A DNA stretch of 64,000 bases, taken from Carnegiea gigantea (Eukaryota; Streptophyta; Magnoliopsida; Caryophyllales; Cactaceae). The translations under genes and the position numbers were made by a program. This document shows, in pieces, positions 46,988 to 59,200 of this stretch. Below the pieces are notes generated by a model. That model was not told the origin of the DNA and did not search any database. It saw only the letters and a program-made list of their open reading frames with translations. Position 1 is the stretch's first letter. Every line of letters begins with the position of its first letter. The stretch is from NCBI GenBank assembly GCA_029747015.1, contig JAKOGI010000570.1:1-64000 (forward strand), read 5' to 3'.

Positions 46988-49425
46988 ATGAAATTCTCTC
47001 TCGTCCGCCGCTGCCACCACCGTCTCTCACCATCGAAGCTCTCTTTCATGGCCTCCCTCACCACCCAAACCCCAACCCCAACCCCAACCGATGAAGACAA
47101 CCTCGACGACCTCCTCTGCCCTTCCACTGCCGGTAGCGCAACGGCTGCGGAAATCGGTGAGGAGAGAGAAGATGTGGAAAAGGCAAGCTTTTTGGGCCAC
47201 CCAAATGGGTACTTGGGCGGGGAGGCTGGAATAGAGCGTGCGTGGGCCCATTGGAGGAAGTTGGGTCAGCCCGGATTGATGGTTGCTCCTATGGTTGATT
47301 GCTCTGAACTCCCCTTTCGAATGCTTTGTCGCAAGTATGGAGCTCAGGCTGCTTATACTCCTATGCTCCATTCTCGAATCTTCACTGAAAATGAGAAGTA
47401 CCGCTCCATGGAGTTCACCACTTGCCAGGTATCTCTTTTCCTCTTTCTTTTCTCGATTGGGGTTTTGCAATTTTCAGAACTTCAATTTCCCCGCGAAAGC
47501 GGAACTCATACTAAGAGGAGCTGTTGTTGTTGTTTAATTTTTCTCATTAGTGTTGATAAGATGTGAATGGAGGGTATTAGATGATCCGAAGAGAGAAACA
47601 TTTGTGTATTAGCATAGCATAATCTTATTGAGCAAGTTATCCTACACGAACTACTACTCCTCCCACTGTAGGCATCACAATTTGGGACTTTGGTTTAACT
47701 ATTGAATAGATTTACATGTCCAGAGGAAGATCTGATCATTTTTGAGGTTTCTGTTTGGATGCCTTGGTGTTGGGTTCAAGTGTTGTATGCATAACAGTGT
47801 GCCTTTTTACGTCATATGTGATGTGGGTTAAGAAAATGGAGCCAAAAGTAGCATGGATGTTCGGTGCATTACTACATGCTTTTGGTTGACCAACGAGAGC
47901 ACATGCTGTGAAATGTGAATGCATCTATGTTGAATGTTCTGTTGATATTGGCGTTCCATCCCGCTTTTCTTTGTCTTTGGTGATGCTGTTGCTTGAGGCG
48001 AAAGATCTATGGCTATTCTTTGGTTGAATTTGATTATATAAGTCAATTGACAAGATGTGTTGTTGTAAAGCATTTGCCAAGCCTTGGAACAGTAATTCTT
48101 TACGCATTTCCTTTTCTTCAGGGAGATCAATGTGCTCCTAAAGAAAAACTTTTCACTGCTGTAGTGCTGAACAAATTGCTTTGGTGTCATTTCTTTTTTT
48201 AAATTGAAATGGTGTAGGAAAAGATTGATCATTAGTTTGCAAGTTGCAGCCTTTTCTCTTTCTGATACTTGGTTTGATGGACTTTTGTCACCCTTTGGAA
48301 TACCTGTAGGAGGATCGGCCATTGTTTGTCCAGTTTTGTGCGAATGATCCAGACATTTTACTAGACGCAGCAAAGAGGGTGGAACCTTTTTGTGACTATA
48401 TTGATATCAATTTGGGGTAAGATCTCTTGCTCGGCCTCTGCTGGTTCATGTATGACTACATCATAATTCATCAGACATTTATAGGCTTTGTGTTGCTACA
48501 TTCTGAACTGTTAGTTTGTATCCAACTAAATATATTGCATGTTATTATCACTTGCTTGTTTGGCCCTACGCCTTCCCAAAGTCAGTTTTAGTTTTGCAAC
48601 CTTTGATATCATTATTTCATTTTAGAAGCATAGTCCGCTCAGACTAACATATTTAAGCGTGTTATACGCAGTTGTCCTCAGCGCATTGCTCGCAGGGGAA
48701 ACTATGGTGCCTTTTTGATGGATAACCTTCCTCTAGTGAGATTGCTAGTGGAAAAATTGGCTCGAAACCTTCAGGTCCCTGTCTCTTGCAAAATCAGAAT
48801 TTTTCCGGATTTACAAGATACGTTGAAGTACGCGACGATGCTGGAGGAAGCTGGCTGCTCTCTTCTAGCTGTTCATGGTCGAACTAGAGATCAGAAGGAC
48901 CAGAGGAAGCTTAGGGCAGACTGGATGGCCATTAGGGCTGTCAAAAATGCCGTTAGAATACCTGTGCTTGCCAATGGGAACATAAGGCACATGGATGATG
49001 TTAACAGTTGCTTGGAGGTAACCGGTGCTGAAGGGGTTCTTTCAGCTGATGCACTCCTCGAGAACCCTGCTCTTTTTGCTGGTTTTTGCACTGCGGAATG
49101 GGCAGGTGAGGGTGAAGACGGTACTAAGGATGGGAATCTAGATCAAGCAGAGCTTCTAGTCGAATACCTAAAACTCTGTGAGAAGTACCCTGTGCCATGG
49201 AGAATGATTCGTGCCCATGTTCACAAGATGCTGGGGGAATGGTTCCGAAAGCATCCCGAGGTGAGAGAGGATCTGAATGCTCAATCAAGGCTTACGTTCG
49301 AGTTCCTCTATGACATGGTTGATCGGCTTAGGCAGCTTGGTTGTAGGATTCCTCTTTATGTGAAGGAAAGCAGCAATTCAGAAATTGTCCCTGCTGCAAA
49401 TGGCGATGTTCCTTGTAGTTTGTGA
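46988..49425 (+). CDS. tRNA-dihydrouridine synthase (DUS1-like)
   Basis: Three exons, 46988-47428, 48310-48416 and 48672-49425, give 433 residues. A later in-frame ATG at 47048 (MASLTTQ) would give 413, and the choice is open; the longer form has a basic, Ser-rich start that could be an organelle signal. The FMN-binding TIM barrel shows [24 protein letters not shown], the catalytic cysteine in [18 protein letters not shown] (C184 from the longer start), [17 protein letters not shown] and PVLANGNI. The enzyme reduces uridine to 5,6-dihydrouridine in the tRNA D loop with NADPH. The Dus1 group acts at positions 16/17. All key motifs are intact. It is convergent with the P450 gene. Confidence 0.94.
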
Positions 49426-49867
49426 TTCAACCTTGAGTACGTTGCAGGTGGCTGTTTTTCTGGAAATCGTATCTATTCTGTATTCGACAGATGAAAGACA
49501 ACACGATTTTCAAATTACAGAAAGACGGAGGCTTCTAGTTCTCCATCATTAAGCTTGTAGTATTTTACAGAAGTTTTGTAGTGATTGAGCAATACATTGG
49601 TGAAAAATCTTCACATACGTTGTTGTATCAAAAGGACCTGATTCTGACTTCCACCCCATAAATTACGGTGTGTAACAAGTAACAACAGCAGATACTCTTG
49701 CAGCAAGGAATTCATTTGATGAGCATGTTTGCTTACAGTCTGTCATATCGTTGCGTATATTTTTTGTACATGGACTCCTCTGTATGGCCAAAAAGTAGTT
49801 AGAAAAAGAAAAATATTCCCTATTGCTCTATGTAATGAATTTTAACTAGTAAAATCTTGAAAATAAT

Positions 49868-49980
49868 GTATCCTTTCTGCAGTGTGTCTGTTGTTTTTTG
49901 TAATGTATCTTTTTCTTATCTGTAGTGTATCTTTTCTTATCTGTAGTGTATCTTTTATTCACTGCAATGTATCCTTTTCT
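49868..49980. repeat. Imperfect tandem repeat of about 22 bp
   Basis: Units of the form TGTATCTTTT(T)CTTATCTGTAG recur three to four times with variations between the DUS and P450 3' ends. Confidence 0.7.
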
Positions 49981-50375
49981 AGTTAGTTGGGCTAGAGAAT
50001 TACTAAAATACTTGTTGGATTGAAGGAAATGAAATAGTAAGTTTGATCCAATTATATGATACCTCTTATGTAAATATGTATATAAGTATGGTATATAGAT
50101 ATGTACCTTAAAATTACTGTAGAAAATTATGTAAAATTATAGTGTTTCTTGAGTCAACATCATCATATATGAACTCATGAAGCACTACCAACAAATTTAA
50201 GGAAACCAGTCCACCGCGGCAATGAACCCATCCAAATTGTTGGCATACAATTAATTTGTTTTCCTCCCTAACTTCTTTTATTTTCATTGCATTAACTTTC
50301 GATCACATTTCAAATTAAAGCAAATACATCATCAAAAGAATTTATTTGATCAACATATATTTTCCTGACATTATG
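49981..50375. other. Spacer between DUS and P450 3' ends
   Basis: AT-rich 3' flanks of two convergent genes; no other feature. Confidence 0.5.
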
Positions 50376-53300
50376 TCACATATGAGAAATTAGCTTGACC
50401 ATAGCGTTGCGGAGCCGGCACTTAGCTCGAAGGGGCTGGGCTTTGGGCATGCTGAGCCCAGTCTTGATGGCCATGTCGATGGGCTCTGGACTCGGCCTCT
50501 CCCACTCAAAACACTGGAGGAGAGAGCCCAAAGCGAGCCCAACCATCAGCTTAGCCATGCCCTTTCCAGGGCAAGCTCGTCGCCCTGACCCAAAGGGCAT
50601 GAACTTGAACCTCATTTGCTCACAATCTTCTTCTTCTTCCACTCCCTCAAGCCTCTCGGGGCGAAACTCCTTGGGCTGGTCCCAGTACTTTGGATCGTTC
50701 TGTATGGCCCATACATTCACCAATAGCATGGTGCCACGCGGGATGTTGTAGCCGCCAACGACGCAATCCTCGGATGACTCATGAGGTATCAAGAGTGGGG
50801 CCACAGGGTATAACCGGAGTGTCTCGTTTATGATGCAATGGAGGTAAGGAAGATTGTGCAAGTCTGGTTCTTCAATGAGTCGATCATGCCCTATTTGTGA
50901 ATCAATCTCATGTTGGGCTTTCTTGAGGACTGTTGGATTGTTGAGCATTAGTGACATTGCCCATTCTATGGTTCCTGCAGTTGTGTCTGTGCCTGCCAAT
51001 AACAATACCTATCTCAAAGTAGATTTGCCCAAAATTAGGTTCTATTATCGGCATTTGATTAACTTCAAGTAGTTCAATTCTCACTTCAGCTTGAATTGGC
51101 TTGGAGCAGAAATTTGAAAATTGTGACCTTAATTGTGTTTGGTTTTAACCCATTCTTGTTCACACTCATTGAAAATTCTTGTTTATACTGCATTTTTTCT
51201 AGACTTTACAAAAGAATTGTATAACCGGAATCGTGATCATGAAATCCAAAAGTATTTTCTTGACCCACAGAATCCGAATAATTCAAAACTAACCGAATGT
51301 ATAATAAAATGAGTGATGATATGTGTCTTACTGTAAGACACTTTTAAATGTCTTGCTTCATCCTAAATAAACATATTTTATGATTTAAAATTAGGGATGA
51401 CAGTATAGTCCGAATTCGATGCAAATCCGATCCGATCTAAGGTAAAATTATCCGATTCGAATTCGATAAAAAATAATCCAATTCGAATCCGATAAAAACA
51501 ATCCAAATTCAACTCTGAACCGAGCGGATTTGGATGAGGGTCCATCCGATCCAATTAACATCCGATCTGATATCTTTTTTTAATAATTCAACTTTTTTGA
51601 TGATAAAAAAATCATAATATGATAACCTTAAAAAAATTCGCATAAGATCCACACTCTATGTGCAGTACACTCTTCTTTCTTTGCTAATTTCCTCTTCTCT
51701 CCCGATCTTTTTCTCGCTCTCTCGTCTTTGTCAATCAAAGTTATACTTTCTTCTTTTCCTTCCAACTGTTATAATATTGTCTATCCCTTTCACTCTAAAG
51801 TGAATTCTCTTTTTCCAACACCTTTTTATTTTAACACATTGAAATGTTTAATATAAAAAGTTATTTGACACTAAAAAGGTATTTAATGTTACACTTACAA
51901 GTGAACAAAAATAAAGTTCAAAATAAAAAATTATGCAAATATTGAATAAAAATATATAATCGGATTATATCCGATTATATCTGGATTTAATCCGATCCGA
52001 AACCAATTCAAATCCAATTTAACATCCGATCCGATGGAGTCGAATTTAGATCGAATTTTCAAATCCGATTATTAATTGGATCGGATTTGGATGTCTATAC
52101 ATCCGATCCGAATCCGATCCGTTGTCATCCCTATTTAAAATTACCAATTTTCAATGATTATACTTAATTATGGATTGCTAAGATTAAATATTCATAAACT
52201 ATGCCAACAAAGTACTAAATAACATCCTAATCGAATCAACACTATCCGCGATGACATATAATACACATATTTTAGAACTGTAATAAATTACAGATAAAAA
52301 AAGGGTTTCACACAACCTATAAATTGTAATATGCTTTTGCAATTTGATTATATTTTTTTTTCAATTTAAGACCATGATAGTATCATGTTTAAGGTAAAAT
52401 AAGAAATTTAAAAAGTGTCTTAAAACTCAAACTAAGACCCCCGAATATTATGTCAGCCCAAAACTAGAAACGAGTTGCTTTTTTCTTAGCTTATTTTCTT
52501 ATTTGTGTAATTCTGTTATGCTGGAAAAAGTAACTAAAAGAAAAACCCCTCAATCCCCAGGAATTTCCCACCGGTGGTTAACGGTTAGCGAGGCAAAGAA
52601 AGCGGGAAACTCACTTGAAAAAGGCCTTTGATCATTTCATCAGTGTAAAACTCAGGCTCAGACTTCTGCAAGCAGAGCAACACCTCCATCAATGTCTTCT
52701 TCCACCTGTTCGACGAAATGCCTGAACCGCCTTCTTCGTTTTCTCTCACCTCCTCCTCTTCTTCTTTCTCCATTCTCCTTCGGTGTTTCTCCATCAAATC
52801 ATCCAGAAACTTCTCCTTCTCTTCAGCCAACCCCCTGAACTTGTCTCCCAATCTCCTCTTAAGCCCTAAAAACCTCAACCATGGAAGCACGTCAACAATG
52901 GTGGAAGTCCCTTCAATCCTCATTACTTCCTCAATCACACACCTGAACCTCCTTGTTTCCTCCCCTTCATACTTCTCCTTCGCTAAAACCCTCATCATGA
53001 CGTTGTGGCTCATGTCAAACAGAGCAGCCCCAATCTTCACCGTCTGATCCTCCGATTCTTTGATCACGCGGCGAAGAAGTGATCTAACCTCATCGGACCG
53101 GATTTCTGACGCTAGATGCAGAGAATGAGGAGAAAGAATTTGGACGGTGGAGATGCGGCGGAGGGTTCGCCATAGACTGCCGTAGGGAGCCCAGATTAGG
53201 GTTTGGCAATCGTATCCAAATATGTCGCCGGTGAGTAGACGAGGACGGTTGGCAAAGACGACGTCGTTCTGACGAAGGCAGTCCTCAGCTGCTGATGCGG

Positions 53301-53541
53301 AGGTGATGTGGAGGACTCGCCGGCGGCCGAGACGAAGGAGGAGGACCTGGCCCACCCCGTCGGAGATTTTAAATAGGGTTTCGTGAAGTGGGTCCCGGAG
53401 TAGGTGGAGGTGGCCTAGGATAGGGAGAGAGAATGGGCTTGGGGGGAGGTTTTGGAACCTGCGCACCAACTGTTCGGTGAAATGCCGCAAAGATATGAAA
53501 ATGAAGACTGATAAGATTGAGAGAAGAGCATCCATTGTCAT
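50376..53541 (-). CDS. CYP81: Cytochrome P450, CYP81 family
   Basis: Two exons on the minus strand, 53541-52615 and 51008-50376, encode 519 residues. An N-terminal membrane anchor (about 5-22) is followed by the hinge LPPSPFSLPILGHL. Motifs are I-helix AGTDTT (314-319), K-helix ETLR (371-374), PERL, and the heme loop FMPFGSGRRACPGKG with cysteine 455. The phase-0 intron before the AGTDTT block is the usual A-type P450 position. CYP81 enzymes hydroxylate isoflavonoids, lignans, glucosinolates and other specialised metabolites in the ER membrane. The substrate here cannot be read from the sequence. A Glu/Arg-rich loop (about 250-275) is longer than usual. The 1606-bp intron carries an intact hAT-type MITE. 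A duplicated 44-bp segment lies upstream. Confidence 0.95.
51392..52133. mobile_element. hAT-type MITE in the P450 intron
   Basis: 742 bp, from TAGGGATGACAG to TTGTCATCCCTA, with perfect 8-bp direct repeats TTTAAAAT at 51384-51391 and 52134-52141. Both sub-terminal parts are filled with ATCCGATCCGA repeats. No transposase frame. Confidence 0.93.
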
Positions 53542-53801
53542 GGAAAGTGATTGAGATTAGAAGGATCGTTGCTTCCGTAGAAGATGAAAGGGTTGAAACC
53601 GTGAGCGGCAGCTGGCGAGAGGGGGTCAGTGGGAGTCGTTAGTCTAGTATGATGGCTACACTACAATTTGCAACGTGCAAGGTAAATGATTGACTTGTTT
53701 AGTTTAAATAAATGCACGTAGCTTTCAGTAGAGTACGATGATTAATGGATTCATATACCATCTTAACCTGGCTGCATCTTCTCAATCATAGTTGAACTAC
53801 A
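53542..53801. other. P450 upstream region
   Basis: Probable promoter and leader of the minus-strand P450 gene. No strong TATA box seen. Confidence 0.4.
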
Positions 53802-53889
53802 GGACATGTAACATTGAGAGTTGACTTTCTGGGGTTTGAATTCTGGGACATGTAACATTCAGAGTTGACTTTCTGGGGTTTGAATTCTG
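53802..53889. repeat. 44-bp tandem duplication upstream of the P450 gene
   Basis: Two units (53802-53845 and 53846-53889) differ at one base (attGagag/attCagag). Each contains TTGACT, a W-box core, about 280-340 bp upstream of the P450 ATG. Confidence 0.92.
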
Positions 53890-54167
53890 AGTAATGAACT
53901 AACGATGTATTTCATTTGACCTTTCACGGGTCTTAGTCGAAAAGTGATTAGAGACCTAATCATCCAAGAATATTTAAACCTGTTTTGGAACCTTCTTACC
54001 CTGCTTAGCAAAACAAAGCAACAGATTCGACTTAATTGAGCAGAATGGAATAGAAACCATGTCTAGAAATAAGTCAATTGCACTATGAAGGCCACAAACT
54101 ATTATTTTCACCAGGCCAGGGGATGAAATTGAAGGTTCTTTGTGTAAGTTACAAAGTTGAAAGTTTG

Positions 54168-57100
54168 CTAGTACCGGAAATTAGCTGTCACTTTACTCAC
54201 TAAATGTTCCCCATAAACAGCTCGTCCTAGTTTCTTTGTTCCCCCAGTCTTCTGCACACATATGTCCAAGGGCTCAATGGCCGCATCATAATTTGTCTGC
54301 CCATCAATGGAAAATGTTAGTTCTCACCCCAACAAAGTTCATACCAAAACAGCATAGAGAGACAAACGAAAGAGGCTAACCTCATAGAAGTAGGCTACAC
54401 AGATCCGATACTTTGGCGAGGGATTGAATACTCGATGCAAAGTAGACTCATACAGACCATTAGTCAAAATCTGTGATTTTGAAGAACTCAGAATTTGGAG
54501 ATGCCATGACCATTAGGTGATGTGTAAGAGAGAGGGAGGGTGGAAAAGCACCTTTAACATATCGCCAATGTTGCAGACAAATGTGCCTGGGATTGGAGGG
54601 GCCCAGATCCACTCTCCTGAATGGTTCCGAACCTTCAACAACATTTCAGGATGAACCAGGATAAATACAAACCTGAGTCTACAATCAGTTCTTAATATAA
54701 TGCAAAAGCTACATCTGCGTTAACATGCTGTATTCACTAGTTCTCAAACATCAAAATGTATTTCAGAATGATGAACAAACATTTTTCTTTTTGACTGGAC
54801 TCCTCACTGGCCTAATGTTGATGGACAGGAAGCAATAACTAATACATTGGTGATCAACTGAACTACACTATGTTGAGGATTCCTTGTAGTGCACAAGTTC
54901 CCTCCCTGCCGTGCTCGTGTTGGAGAAGATACAGCACCCGATGGACATGCTTCAGCTTCACAGGTCAGAGACGAACTCAGGTTTGACCGCCACATACAGA
55001 TTTGGTACATCATACATAAAACTAGTCTTAGCATACGCATGAAATGTTTGTTTCCTCTCATTTCCCGTTTTAAAAATGATCATCATCTAAATTGACATCC
55101 ATAATTGATAATTCACATAGGAAATGTAAAGATTAAGCACAGGATATATAAGGTATATACCTGAAGAGCTGTTATATCCTCATCTTGATTGACCAGTGTC
55201 AGGAGACCTGGAAAGTAAAATTTAGTAAGACTTTCATCACACAGAAGCAGAAGTTTTTCATCATGTCAAAATCAAGACTTACCGTAGTCTGTGTGGGCCC
55301 CACTGAATTTGTGTACAAGAGCAGTCACAACAAGAGGAAGTAATCAGGATCAACTGAACAGTACATTTTAAGGAGCCAAGCAATAAGAAATGCAAGAATC
55401 CAGGCTATAGCCACCATCATAAATTACCATCCAATGTCAATTTCCTGCTTGTGGTGGCCATTTTCCTTTAAAACCACGGGATAACCAATCAAACGCATGA
55501 CCCAAAATGGATCACCGGCTATATTGCCTTCCAATGCATCAAATGACCCTCCGAAGGCCAGAGCAATACCTCGCATAATCTTTTTAGAAAGTTCTGTTCA
55601 CAAGCCATGAAGAAGTTTTAAGAGTCACATAAATGGAGCACACACAATGAGGTTAGGACTATGTTGGGTGCTTCCACCTGTGCAAAGGTCAACATATTGC
55701 TCCATAAGAGATTTGAAATTCTGAGGATTATCTGGCCTGCATGAACAAAGTAATCCATTCTGTGACGACATAGATAGAGACTAAGATCAAGGAGTATGGA
55801 TTTTTGTCATGTAGACAAACCCCGAGCATGAATCAGATTTATACCATAAGTTAGGTCCCTCCATAGGTTTCCCTGTATCTCCATACATCCCAGACTTCAG
55901 TTCTTTGTAACACTGCATGAAAACAAGACCCCAAAAAAAGGGGGAAAAATTACTTCAAAACAAAGCAGCTGACTGAATTACTTTCAGTCTGTGATCAAGT
56001 TTGTCGTATTAAGTAGGCATTACTCATCAGGTCCCAATGTCATAACATTTTTCCAATAATGACCAAAACACACATGTAATTGAGCCATATCATCTCCATA
56101 AAATCATTGATATTAGATCATCTGGCGATGAGCACGTTTTCAAAGATTTGAATATACATAGCGACTAGTGTATTCCCCAGCGGAGTTTCTCAGATTATGG
56201 TCCCTTTATCACTTCATTATTCTGTTGTAGACATAAATCAGGCACTAGCTGGGTCATAACACCCATAACCATCAAACCATAGAAAGCATCAAAATATCAG
56301 GAAACAAGAAAAAATGAACCTACATCAATGGCTTCATGCATATCAGGAACACCCTTGGTTATGTTTTGTCCAACTTCTTGATATCCTCTGTAATTTAAGA
56401 GTTAACCCTAGTTAGAACACCATATTAAAACTGAGATTGCTTTGGAAAATGTTAGAATGAAGCTTGTCAGTGGAAATCACCTGTATCCAGTAGCTGCAGA
56501 CAGCTTGATCTTAAGTTTTTCTTCATACGGTAGGTGAAAGAACTTACGCGTTACATCTCTGACTTCTTTTAAAAGGGATTCCGGGATCCCATGTCCCTTC
56601 TAATCAGCCCAAAAACACATCCAAACTCAAGATTTGCATAAGAAATTAGAAGCTAAAAGACATTAAACTGGTGGGATAGTGGCATTGATCAGCATAAGTG
56701 ATATCTTCTTTTGGTTCATAGGAAAGATAAAGGTTAGTGCAGAAGCCCTCGATGTTGATTAAGAAACCAACAGCTAAATTTTTTTTTTCCTTCAGAATTA
56801 CAGAAAATTAGAAATATTACTAGTGAAGCAATATGATTGCAAATACCACATAGAAAAATCCAGCCTCTCTACAAGCTTTATCCAATTGTCTAACAACTTC
56901 AAGCACACCAGCATCCTCAGCCATCTTCGGATCATCAGATTTTGCGACCAGAGCACTTATATCTGCATCATGTTCCGAGTATTAAAGTTGCTCGCAGACA
57001 TTCCCTCCCCCACCCCCCGCCAAAAAAAAAAAACCCGCAAAAAGAGAATAATCTTGGGAGCACTAATTTATGTGATCAAGCACGACATCTGTATCGTGTT

Positions 57101-57444
57101 AGAACTCTTAATTAGTTTCTTTTTTGGTTTTTTTGGGGGGGGGGGGGGGGGGGGGGCTCTAAATTGATCAAGCACGACATCTGCACCATGTTAGCACTAG
57201 TTTTCATGAAAGCTGATTACATATTGGAAATAGAATACTTGTCGACATATTTGACATTCCTGATTTCTCTGATGAAAGGGAAAAAAACCGAAAGACTTGC
57301 ACTGAAATTGAGGATAATTAGAAAGAGTAAGATTTGGAGCACGAATCGGAGAGGCCACGAGCATGGAACAATGACTTGGACTAATGATAGTATTAATAGA
57401 GTATAATTACCTATGACTGGAATTGATTTGAAGTCCGTAGCCAT
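54168..57444 (-). CDS. 2-oxoglutarate/Fe(II) dioxygenase (DOXC23-like)
   Basis: Twelve exons on the minus strand: 57444-57411, 56962-56847, 56599-56481, 56387-56324, 55912-55845, 55736-55678, 55593-55428, 55302-55283, 55207-55161, 54632-54552, 54470-54381 and 54296-54168. They encode 330 residues. A DIOX_N part (IPVIDISAL ... GFFYVKGHGIP) precedes the double-stranded beta helix. Iron ligands are H212 and D214 (GAHTDYG) and H270 (STLHRVFNP); R280 ([12 protein letters not shown]) should bind 2-oxoglutarate. The [12 protein letters not shown] and [12 protein letters not shown] stretches recall the plant clade that includes Arabidopsis homoarginine-6-hydroxylases, so a role in guanidino compound or related small-molecule oxidation is plausible but unproven. 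Exon 8 is only 20 nt and encodes the H-T-D ligands. All frames join without stops. Confidence 0.92.
57135..57156. repeat. Poly(G) tract, 22 bp, in dioxygenase intron 1
   Basis: Uninterrupted run of 22 G. Confidence 0.9.
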
Positions 57445-57941
57445 TGCTGATTGAAGTCTCTGTGCTGTGTGTGTAGCTGATTGGAATGGTGGCAAAAACT
57501 GGAAATAAAGCGAACTCGTGCGGCCGAAAGCCTGAAACCTCGTTCTGCTTTTGTTTATTTTTTATTAGTGAGACGTATATCATTTTACATTGTGCAATTA
57601 TTATCTGTAACTGACAAAGTTGGAGTGCTGGAATCTCCTGCCGTGATGTCTTTTTCTTTTTGTGTTTTTATGACTATTATACTATTTTTATGGAAATTGT
57701 TTTTGTGGGTGGGCTGGTTGGTTTGTTTCACTATTTTAATTATCAGTATCCAGTACTGTGAGGGTTAGGTAATGAATACGGTGCCCTGCCTTCTCACGGG
57801 TTCCCGCTTCCCACATGGGTCAACCCAGAGCGGTATCTGGATCATCCATGTATTGAAGTTACCTTTATTCAAATTGAACTTTGGGTCAAGGCACATTGTA
57901 ATCAACTGTGCCCAACCTCTGCTTTTCTTCTTGGGCTTGAA
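57445..57941. other. Upstream region of the dioxygenase gene
   Basis: Probable promoter for the minus-strand dioxygenase; no other gene recognised. Confidence 0.4.
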
Positions 57942-57943
57942 TT

Positions 57944-58649
57944 TAGACCTGATCAAATTGAGGGTCGGGTCATGAGAGTCGACAGATAGAATTTTCTTGA
58001 CCCTGACCTACCCAACCATCATGCGGGTCAACATACCCCTAACCCTGACCTGACCCTACGGGTACTCTCGGATCATCCGGTTAAACCCGACTTTCAAATC
58101 TCCCAATATAGAAAACAAGATTTTTCTCTAAGTTTTCTTTTTATCATAAAGATCAACATTAAGCATCTTATAAAATAAAAGGTCAAACGATATTATAATG
58201 CTCTGATAAAGCGTATCGCAACTACGAACACTTTAATGCATAATTTAGTCATCAAACTAACAGATCGATTAGTTCACTAAAATGACTACTCATCTACTCT
58301 AAATATCAGAGAGGGAGTGTTAGAAGGTCACAAACCAGTGAAATTTGATGATGTGAATGAGCGGAAAATGCTAAGGGGAGATGGGAAAGTGAAAGTGAAA
58401 AGGTTTTGAACAAATGAAATCAAAAGTATCTTATTTTTATTTTAATTTTTAATTTTTTTTAAAAAGTGAAGGTCAGCGGGTCGAGTCAACGGATCAAAAC
58501 CTTTACCCAAGCCCGACTCTCATCATAGTCGGGTAGCCTCAATTTGAGGGTCGGGGCGGGTTGGAGACAAAAAAAGCCGACCCTGACCCTCATTTTGAGG
58601 GTCGTGTCGGGATGGGTCGGGCGGGTCCCCGACCCGTTGATCAGGTCTA
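57944..58649. mobile_element. hAT-like MITE
   Basis: About 706 bp, from TAGACCTGATCAA to the exact inverse TTGATCAGGTCTA (13-bp perfect terminal inverted repeat). Flanks GGCTTGAA and GGCTTGAT suggest an 8-bp target duplication with one change. Subterminal GGGTCGGG/CCCGACCC repeats fill both ends. Confidence 0.8.
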
Positions 58650-59200
58650 GGCTTGATTTGTTCTTGGGGCAAAATGATTGAAACCTACATCTAGGTGACT
58701 CTTCTAAACAAAGGTCTTTAGGGCATCACCAATTCCCCGTACTCTCTCCTTTGACAATGTTAGTAAAAACTCGATGGTCAGTCACAGTATAACCAGAACT
58801 AGCTTGCCAATATCCACTTCTCTAATTTCCTCCTGTAAACACTCAACCAACTCCCTATAGTGACATATTTGAAGAAATGCCCTTGAATAAGTGAATTATA
58901 AGCGTTCATAGCCCTCTTCGTGATTACAGGTCTCTTAGCATCTCCTAAAAGCCTAAATGACAACCTTACCATTGCCCTTTTGGCAAGTAACCAAGAATGA
59001 AGCTATCATATTTCTCTGATTTATGTACAAAGATTACGCTACTTCCTACGGAACGGCTTTGTCTTCTGTTTCATTTTTCTCTAATGGCCATACCAGTGGC
59101 CTCAGCTACCAATGCGAGAGTCAAACCGCGCAATAGGAAGCTTTTAACCTGTTTTCCTCGCTTGTTGAAGCTAGATTGTGCAAAACCCATGACTCTTGCT
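58650..59200. other. Spacer downstream of the TBL gene
   Basis: No gene recognised; likely includes the TBL 3' untranslated region. Confidence 0.5.

Noticed and set aside
53542..53640. Clear TATA box for the P450 gene
   Set aside because: No convincing TATAAA-like element was found at a suitable distance on the minus strand.
50376..57444. P450 plus dioxygenase as a biosynthetic gene cluster
   Set aside because: Only two oxidase genes are adjacent, of families with many unrelated roles, and there is no scaffold-forming enzyme nearby. Neighbourhood alone is not enough.
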